From assembly GCA_035292785.1 (NCBI GenBank), contig DATDPK010000024.1, positions 1-18,181 of the forward strand: 18,181 bases of DNA. Direction: 5' to 3'. Both the position numbers and the translations under genes were made by a program. The stretch comes from CABMGU01 sp035292785. GTDB taxonomy: Archaea; Nanobdellota; Nanobdellia; Woesearchaeales; ARS49. The notes beneath the pieces are model-generated. The model had not been told where the DNA came from. It worked only from the letters and a program-made list of their open reading frames with translations, and did not search any database. Of the stretch, positions 13,401 to 18,181 are shown piece after piece (the stretch's first letter is position 1; every line of letters starts with the position of its first letter).

Positions 13401-14627
13401 ATGACAAACATGAAATGGATTGCAACGCTCATCCTGTTGATAGTGAGCTTGGCACCATTGGCAGTTGCGGAAGAAAACCAAACTGACACTGGCTCAAGCG
13501 ATACAGGAAGCGATGAAAAAACTGATGACAGCGTAGATGCTGTAGACATAGCTGACAAAATAGTAGTAAGCAGGCGCGAAATGGTCAAAGACCGCGTACA
13601 AGAAGTAAGAGACGGAGTTAAAGGAATGCGCGAAGAAGCACAAAACGCGCGAGAAATTAGAACAGACGTTCGTGCACAGTTCAAATCACGAAGAGAAGAG
13701 ATACAAATACTTCGTGATGATTTGAGAACAAAGTGCGAAGGTAAACAGCAAACAGAAGAGTGCAAGACAGCAAGAAAAGAAGGACGCGTACAGGCACGCG
13801 ATGTCTTGAGAACCGCTGTAGATGAAATGGTTGCAAAGCTCAAGGAAGCACGCGACCTAGTTGCTGCATCAGACCTGAAAGCAGAGGAAAAAGCAAAATT
13901 GACAGCAGAGCTTGATGCAAAAATTGCAGAAGCAGATGCTGCAGGCGAAGAATCTGCAACAGTAACTGAAGAAGCAAAGGCAGACGAAGTAAAGAAAGCT
14001 GTTGACAAAGTTCGAAAGTCAGCACAGGAAACCAAGCGTGCACTGAGAAATGCAGCCCACGAATTGGTTGCTGGAAAATTGAAGAACACACTCAGAAAAG
14101 CAGACCAGCTTGGAGATAGGCTTGAAAAAGTCCTTGCACATATGGAAAAGAAAGGCGTTGATACCAGTGGTATAAACGTCGAAGCATTCGACGCCAAGGT
14201 TGACGAAGCAGAAAGCTTGTATGCAGAAGCACAAAAGCTGATGGAACAAGCAAAAGCTGCAGAGCCTGGCCAAAAGGACGAATTGATGAAGCAGGCAACT
14301 GAAAAGCTTCGTGCAAGTCACAATGCCTTGAAAGAAGCAGGTGCAATGCTGCGCGACTTAGTCCGCCAGATAAAAGGCAAGGATCCAAAAGCTATTGAGC
14401 AAGCTGAACAGCCGGAATCAGACGATGCTGATGAAGATGAAACTGAATCAGACGAAGCTGACGATGCTGACGAAGCTGCTGGAAACGAAACTGAGTCAGA
14501 CGAAGATGAATCTGAAGATGATTCAACCGTAACCAGCAACACATCTGCAAGTGTATCTGTTGACAGCAATGGCACTACAATAACAATTGATGCCACTGCA
14601 AGCACAAATACAACTGTGACGCCATAA
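13401..14627 (+). CDS. Secreted acidic, helical (coiled-coil) protein
   Basis: This 408-residue exported protein starts with MTNMKWIATLILLIVSLAPLAVA as signal peptide. The body (about 45-345) is almost wholly charged Ala/Glu/Lys/Arg-rich helix with few Gly or Pro, likely long antiparallel helices; two Cys are at about 113 and 121. It ends in a very acidic Asp/Glu/Ser stretch and then a Ser/Thr/Asn tail (TSNTSASVSVDSNGTTITID) with several NxS/T sites that could be glycosylated. I do not recognise a family. The strong TATA box and ribosome binding site suggest high expression. A small lipoprotein with the same acidic bias follows 22 nt later, and the membrane-bound winged-helix gene is divergent from it; together they could form an envelope module. 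Confidence 0.8.
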   Translation: MTNMKWIATLILLIVSLAPLAVAEENQTDTGSSDTGSDEKTDDSVDAVDIADKIVVSRREMVKDRVQEVRDGVKGMREEAQNAREIRTDVRAQFKSRREEIQILRDDLRTKCEGKQQTEECKTARKEGRVQARDVLRTAVDEMVAKLKEARDLVAASDLKAEEKAKLTAELDAKIAEADAAGEESATVTEEAKADEVKKAVDKVRKSAQETKRALRNAAHELVAGKLKNTLRKADQLGDRLEKVLAHMEKKGVDTSGINVEAFDAKVDEAESLYAEAQKLMEQAKAAEPGQKDELMKQATEKLRASHNALKEAGAMLRDLVRQIKGKDPKAIEQAEQPESDDADEDETESDEADDADEAAGNETESDEDESEDDSTVTSNTSASVSVDSNGTTITIDATASTNTTVTP

Positions 14628-14630
14628 ATC

Positions 14631-14637
14631 TTAAATA
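14631..14637 (+). promoter_or_regulatory. TATA-like box before the lipoprotein gene
   Basis: TTAAATA predicts initiation near 14660, which would suit a leaderless start at the ATG at 14662 rather than the upstream ATGs. Confidence 0.4.
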
Positions 14638-14649
14638 CAAGGTGAGATG

Positions 14650-14901
14650 ATGGCAACGCAGATGAAAAACGCGCTAATAGCATTGAGTTTTGCACTGTTA
14701 TTGCTAGCAAGCTGTGCGCCAAGGGCAGTACCTCAGGTGATACCAATTGCACCTGACACGCCTGTGGGAACAGAACAAGCAATCACAGACATCGAAAGCT
14801 CCATGTCAGAAGCTGACGCGCTGGATATGGAATTCGATACAAGCTCGCTGGATGCACTTGAAGCAGACCTGGCAGAACTCGACAAGCTCGACTTAGGATA
14901 A
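14650..14901 (+). CDS. Small acidic lipoprotein
   Basis: This protein of about 83 residues has a lipoprotein-type signal peptide: a short basic start, a hydrophobic core (ALIALSFALLLL) and the lipobox LASC, with the Cys as predicted lipid attachment site. The mature part is about 60 residues and strongly acidic (TDIESSMSEADALDMEFD, then LDALEADLAELDKLDL), probably one or two helices. Three in-frame ATGs compete. GGTGAG (14641-14646) is spaced 3 nt from the ATG at 14650, the same spacing as in the Cys-rich gene, while a TATA box at 14631 favours a leaderless start at 14662; 14647 is also possible. It follows the secreted helical protein and may anchor or partner it. Family unknown. Confidence 0.75.
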   Translation: MATQMKNALIALSFALLLLASCAPRAVPQVIPIAPDTPVGTEQAITDIESSMSEADALDMEFDTSSLDALEADLAELDKLDLG

Positions 14902-14915
14902 TTTTTTTATTTTTT
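14902..14915 (+). terminator. T-rich terminator
   Basis: A near-continuous T tract interrupted by one A follows the lipoprotein stop. Archaeal RNA polymerase terminates at such runs without a hairpin. The T-rich stretch continues into the next promoter. Confidence 0.6.
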
Positions 14916-14922
14916 CTTAACT

Positions 14923-14930
14923 TTTTTATA
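14923..14930 (+). promoter_or_regulatory. TATA box of rtcA
   Basis: TTTTTATA is centred about 27 nt before the ATG at 14954, leaderless spacing. Confidence 0.55.
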
Positions 14931-14953
14931 CTGACTTCTTTTTCCAATAATAA

Positions 14954-16039
14954 ATGATAGTTCTTGATGGCAGTGAAGGAGAAGGCGGAGGACAAATAGT
15001 CAGAACAGCCCTTGCTCTAAGCAGCCTGACAGGCAAACCCTTCAGAGTTACAAATATACGGTCTGGAAGAAAGGATGCAGGACTAAAAGCACAACATGTG
15101 CACTGCGTGAAGGCATTACAGCAATTGTGCAATGCAAAAGCAGACGGAGCAGAAATGGGAAGCAGTGAATTGCTGTATGCGCCAGGCAAGATTTCTGCCA
15201 AGAACTTAACAATAGACATAGGCACAGCAGGAAGCATAACACTGCTATTACAAGCAGTACTTCTTCCCTGCATGTTTGCGCAAAAGACTAATACTTTAAC
15301 ACTGATTGGAGGCACAGACACAGAATGGAGCATGCCAGTTGATTATTTTACAAATGTTTTAGTTCCCCAATACAGAAGATTATGCGGTCTTGAAGTAAAA
15401 CTGCTAAAACGAGGATATTACCCGAAAGGAGGAGGAAAAGTAGAACTCACAATAAAACCAGAAATAAAAAGAAACGAGTTTGAAACATTTGAAGGATTTC
15501 AAGCAGTGCTAAAGCACAAATCCTTTTCTATGACAGAACAAGGAAAGCTCATTGTGATAAAAGGAATATCCCACGCAAGCAAAGAACTTGCCAATGCGCA
15601 AGTAGCAGAAAGACAAGCAGCTGCTGCAAGACAAACACTTGCACAATTAAAAGTGCCGGTTGAAATAAACACAGAATATGCAGACACGCTATCAAAAGGC
15701 TCAGGAATAACACTCTGGGCAATATTCTCCAAAGACAAAGAAGACATAGATGCTGAAAATCCAATCAGAATTGGTGCAGATGCTTTGGGCGCGCCAGGCA
15801 AGCCATCAGAACAAGTGGGCCAAGAAGCAGCACAAAAATTACTTGAAGAAATAAAGGGAAACGCGCCTGTTGACAGCCATCTGGCAGACAACCTCATACC
15901 ATTAATAGCATTATGCCAGCCAAGCACAATCAAGACAACAAAAATTACAACTCACGCGCAAACAAACATGAAAGTTGTTGAGGCATTTTTAGGGAAAATA
16001 TTCGCTGTAAAGAATGGAGTTATTTCTACGCAAGCGTAG
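14954..16039 (+). CDS. rtcA: RNA 3'-terminal phosphate cyclase RtcA
   Basis: This 361-residue enzyme converts RNA 3'-phosphate ends to 2',3'-cyclic phosphates with ATP through an enzyme-AMP intermediate. The start is typical (MIVLDGSEGEGGGQIVRTALALS), followed by IRSGRKDAGLKAQH, then GTAGSITLLLQAVLLP, the GGTDTEWSMPVDYF block and RGYYPKGGGKV, all family signatures. Near the end, VDSHLADNLIPLIAL and then THAQTN supply the C-terminal core; H334 in THAQTN is the likely nucleophile that takes AMP, by comparison with the bacterial enzyme. The insert domain lies at about residues 185-280. No RtcB or RtcR gene is in view, so the RNA repair or processing target is open. It has its own promoter and overlaps the convergent coiled-coil gene by 14 nt. 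Confidence 0.95.
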   Translation: MIVLDGSEGEGGGQIVRTALALSSLTGKPFRVTNIRSGRKDAGLKAQHVHCVKALQQLCNAKADGAEMGSSELLYAPGKISAKNLTIDIGTAGSITLLLQAVLLPCMFAQKTNTLTLIGGTDTEWSMPVDYFTNVLVPQYRRLCGLEVKLLKRGYYPKGGGKVELTIKPEIKRNEFETFEGFQAVLKHKSFSMTEQGKLIVIKGISHASKELANAQVAERQAAAARQTLAQLKVPVEINTEYADTLSKGSGITLWAIFSKDKEDIDAENPIRIGADALGAPGKPSEQVGQEAAQKLLEEIKGNAPVDSHLADNLIPLIALCQPSTIKTTKITTHAQTNMKVVEAFLGKIFAVKNGVISTQA

Positions 16040-18128
16040 CCAATTTAATACTCGTCTTCAAATCACGAACATCATACTCAAACATTCTTTTCTCATCAAC
16101 ATTCTTGACTTTCTCAACCAATAACTCAACCTGGGCGACCAATCTAATGGCTGAATCAATATTTCCGCGCATCAAGCTCTCACGGGCATCATCAATCATA
16201 GCGTGAATTTCAGGATGTGCGACCTCCTTTCCAGGCTTGCCCTGCACAACACTCTCAACTTCCTCACGCAAATACTCCTCAAAAGCACGCTCCTTGCGGC
16301 TTTCCAAAGCCTCAGCTTCACGCTCGCTCTCAATCAACTTCTGAACATCACGCTGAATACCCTTTTCCTTAATGCCTAATTCGCGCTCCCTGTGCTTCAA
16401 CAGAGAAACCCTTGTCGGACGGATGCGCTCCTCAATAAGACCTGCCTCAACACTCTTATACTGCCTTTGCAGCTGATTATAGCGCTGCTCAAGCTTCGGA
16501 AGAATCTTTTTCAGTTCCCTGGCGCGGTAAATTTCATCCCTTGCACGCTCAACCTTCTTCTTTTCATCCTCAACATATTTCATTCCCTTCTGGACAATTC
16601 TTTCACGCGTAACAAGACTTCTGGATGCCGTTTCAAGCTCTGACCTTTGCTTTTCAAAAGAAGACTTTGCCCGCCCCAGTTCTTTAACGCGCTTAATAAT
16701 ATCATTTTCATCATCTTCAAGCCTTTCCTTGTCACGCTCAAGCTCGCCAACAAGCTTCACCAACTCATCTTCCTTTTCCTTCAAAGCGGTTACGTCGCTC
16801 TCAATCAATTTTCGAACATCTGATTTCTCGCTCTTCAATTCTGATTTTTCAGCACCCAATCCCTCAACCCGTTTCTCCCATTCCTGCTGAAGCAGCAATA
16901 ATTCTGCTTTTCGAGTCTTAATATCGTCTTCAAACTGCTTTTTCTCCTTTTCAAGCATACCTTGAGCTTCCTTCAATAACTTGTTATGCTCCAGCCAAGC
17001 TGTCTCGCGACGAACAACCTCTTTTTCCCTTAGTTCAATTGCCTTAAGCTTCTCATCAATCTTTTTCTGCGCGCGAATTGCATCATCAGCAGCTTTTCTC
17101 GCATCCTTTTCCTCTTCGCGAAGCTTGTCAATCAAACGGCTATTATCACTAATGGAAGATTTCAACTGCTCCAAAACCCGTTTCTTGTCAGACAACAAGG
17201 CAAGAGTTTCCTGCTTCGACTGCTGGCCCTGCACAGCTTCAGCGCGCAACTGCTCCAATTCCTGCTGTTTGCGCAATAATTGAGATTCCCTCATCTGAAT
17301 AGAACGCTCTTTCTGCGACAAATCTTCTGCCTTTTGCTGAAGCGCAGACCTCTGCTTGTTCATGGAATTAACTGACTTTCTCAACTCCTGAGCCTGGTCG
17401 ATCAATGCTTTCAATTCATTTCTTGCAGACTGCAATTCAGCATCCATCTTTTTCTTTTCAGGAACCAAACTTTCTGCCTCTGCTTTTACCATTCGAATGA
17501 ATTCAGTGTGCCTTTCAGCTTCTTTCTCCTGCTTTTCAATCAATCTTACGCCTTCAGAAATCCTGGCTTCTATCTTCTCAAGCTCAGCACGGGACTTTTT
17601 CTCTTTTAACTGCAAATCACGCAGAGTTTTTTCAAACTTCTGAACTTCTGCACGCTTTGCAAGCAAACCAGTAGTTTCCCTGGCAAGGACAAGCAAATTC
17701 TTCTGCCTCTCAGTCAACTGAGCACTTTTTTCATCCAAAACCTTGGCCAAATCAGAAACACGGGCGCGCAATGAAGCTTCTTCCTGCTTTAATTTCTCAA
17801 CCCTTTCAGCTTCAGACTGCAAATGCCTTGCCTTCTGATGCAAAGAACGCTCCCTTTCAAGCGAAGAAGCAGCACTTTTTTCAGCAGCCTTAGCACTCTT
17901 TTTCGTTGTTTCGCGCAAATATTTCAAAGACTTTTCTTCTTTCAAAGCCTCAGAAAGCCTGCTTTCAGCAAGAGCAACCAGCTTGCGCGTTTCACGCCTT
18001 GTTTTTTCAAGAAGCTTTTTCTGCTCGTAAACCTGGTTTTTAAGAATTTCAAACTGCTGCGTATATTTTGCTATATCAGCAGAATAGTCCTCCTTTTTCC
18101 CAAATAATAGAAAAGGCCTGTTAGCCAT
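16026..18128 (-). CDS. Large coiled-coil protein (about 700 aa), unknown function
   Basis: After a short N-terminus (MANRPFLLFGKKEDYSADIA) this soluble protein is a nearly unbroken coiled coil from about residue 20 to 600, rich in Glu, Lys, Arg and Leu, with few Gly or Pro. No signal peptide, membrane segment, Walker motif or SMC hinge or head is visible, so it is not an SMC or Rad50 ATPase despite expected low-level similarity. A break near PGKEVAHPEIHAMIDDARES leads to a separate C-terminal helical domain of about 65 residues (ending DLKTSIKLATLA). The ATG at 18128 is preferred over an in-frame TTG at 18143: a TATA box at 18150-18160 is spaced for leaderless initiation there. Its likely role is scaffold-like or cytoskeletal, but nothing in the context proves this. 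Confidence 0.85.
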   Translation of the reverse strand: MANRPFLLFGKKEDYSADIAKYTQQFEILKNQVYEQKKLLEKTRRETRKLVALAESRLSEALKEEKSLKYLRETTKKSAKAAEKSAASSLERERSLHQKARHLQSEAERVEKLKQEEASLRARVSDLAKVLDEKSAQLTERQKNLLVLARETTGLLAKRAEVQKFEKTLRDLQLKEKKSRAELEKIEARISEGVRLIEKQEKEAERHTEFIRMVKAEAESLVPEKKKMDAELQSARNELKALIDQAQELRKSVNSMNKQRSALQQKAEDLSQKERSIQMRESQLLRKQQELEQLRAEAVQGQQSKQETLALLSDKKRVLEQLKSSISDNSRLIDKLREEEKDARKAADDAIRAQKKIDEKLKAIELREKEVVRRETAWLEHNKLLKEAQGMLEKEKKQFEDDIKTRKAELLLLQQEWEKRVEGLGAEKSELKSEKSDVRKLIESDVTALKEKEDELVKLVGELERDKERLEDDENDIIKRVKELGRAKSSFEKQRSELETASRSLVTRERIVQKGMKYVEDEKKKVERARDEIYRARELKKILPKLEQRYNQLQRQYKSVEAGLIEERIRPTRVSLLKHRERELGIKEKGIQRDVQKLIESEREAEALESRKERAFEEYLREEVESVVQGKPGKEVAHPEIHAMIDDARESLMRGNIDSAIRLVAQVELLVEKVKNVDEKRMFEYDVRDLKTSIKLATLA

Positions 18129-18149
18129 ATCACTATACCCCAAAACTCG

Positions 18150-18160
18150 CTTTATATACT
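18150..18160 (-). promoter_or_regulatory. TATA box, minus strand
   Basis: Minus-strand AGTATATAAAG is centred about 27 nt before the ATG at 18128. GTGAT directly before the ATG may add weak ribosome contact. Confidence 0.6.
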
Positions 18161-18181
18161 TTTGTTATTCCTGATTGATAG

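Noticed and set aside
13295..14197. Long minus-strand open frame opposite the secreted helical protein
   Set aside because: It is Ser/Ala-rich antisense sequence created by the biased codons of the plus-strand gene, which has a signal peptide, TATA box and ribosome binding site. The antisense frame has none.
16026..18128. SMC/Rad50-type ATPase
   Set aside because: No Walker A, Walker B, signature motif or hinge is visible; only coiled coil and a small C-terminal helical domain.
1..18181. tRNA, rRNA, insertion sequence or prophage genes
   Set aside because: No cloverleaf, rRNA-like stretch, transposase motif, terminal inverted repeats or phage structural genes were found on either strand.

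Overview
This window looks like a compact archaeal chromosome segment. My best guess is a small-genome DPANN-type lineage, such as a Woesearchaeota/Pacearchaeota relative; that placement is inference. Archaeal markers are transcript cleavage factor TFS, the mismatch endonuclease NucS/EndoMS, a eukaryote/archaeal-type signal peptidase with a His general base, an NMD3-like protein, RtcA, and TATA boxes of the form TTTAAATA or TTATATA placed about 25-28 nt before many start codons, which suggests leaderless mRNAs. Codon use in most genes is A-rich (ATA for Ile, AGA for Arg, GCA, ACA). I see no rRNA, tRNA, CRISPR array, IS element or phage gene.

Layout. (1) 2-1910: 3' part of a MoxR/ChlI-type AAA+ ATPase and an overlapping vWA (MIDAS) protein, a chelatase/chaperone pair. 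(2) 1964-4737: a SpoIIM-like membrane protein, a calcineurin-like phosphoesterase and an MFS transporter; the last two overlap by 4 nt. (3) 4774-5781: a PepSY-like small protein, four back-to-back hairpins, then an orphan 33-codon mini-gene with its own TATA box, ribosome binding site and GC-rich terminator-like hairpin. (4) 5782-7590: a P-loop kinase-like/dCMP deaminase fusion followed by NucS with a C-terminal PCNA-binding motif, a nucleotide pool and mismatch repair pair. (5) 7592-10759: a Tyr-rich secreted protein, a small unknown protein and a large Cys/Asp-rich surface protein with twelve repeats. (6) 10805-11971, minus strand: signal peptidase I, TFS and a DUF167/YggU protein in a tight operon. 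(7) 12037-13162: an NMD3-like protein without zinc fingers, convergent with a membrane-anchored winged-helix protein. (8) 13401-14901: a secreted acidic helical protein and a small acidic lipoprotein. (9) 14954-18128: RtcA, convergent with a 700-residue coiled-coil protein.

Two themes stand out. The first is investment in the cell surface: five exported or membrane-anchored proteins of unknown role lie close to the signal peptidase that would process exported proteins. The second is the 5270-7590 block, where a hairpin array and a mini-gene precede a P-loop/deaminase fusion and NucS. Its domain order and upstream small transcript resemble the AvcID antiphage layout, though ordinary dTTP supply remains the simpler reading. 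The only gene-poor stretches are about 5266-5485 (the hairpin array), 5588-5781 (terminator hairpin, a palindrome and a TATA box), 8388-8581 (divergent promoters) and 13163-13400 (divergent promoters).
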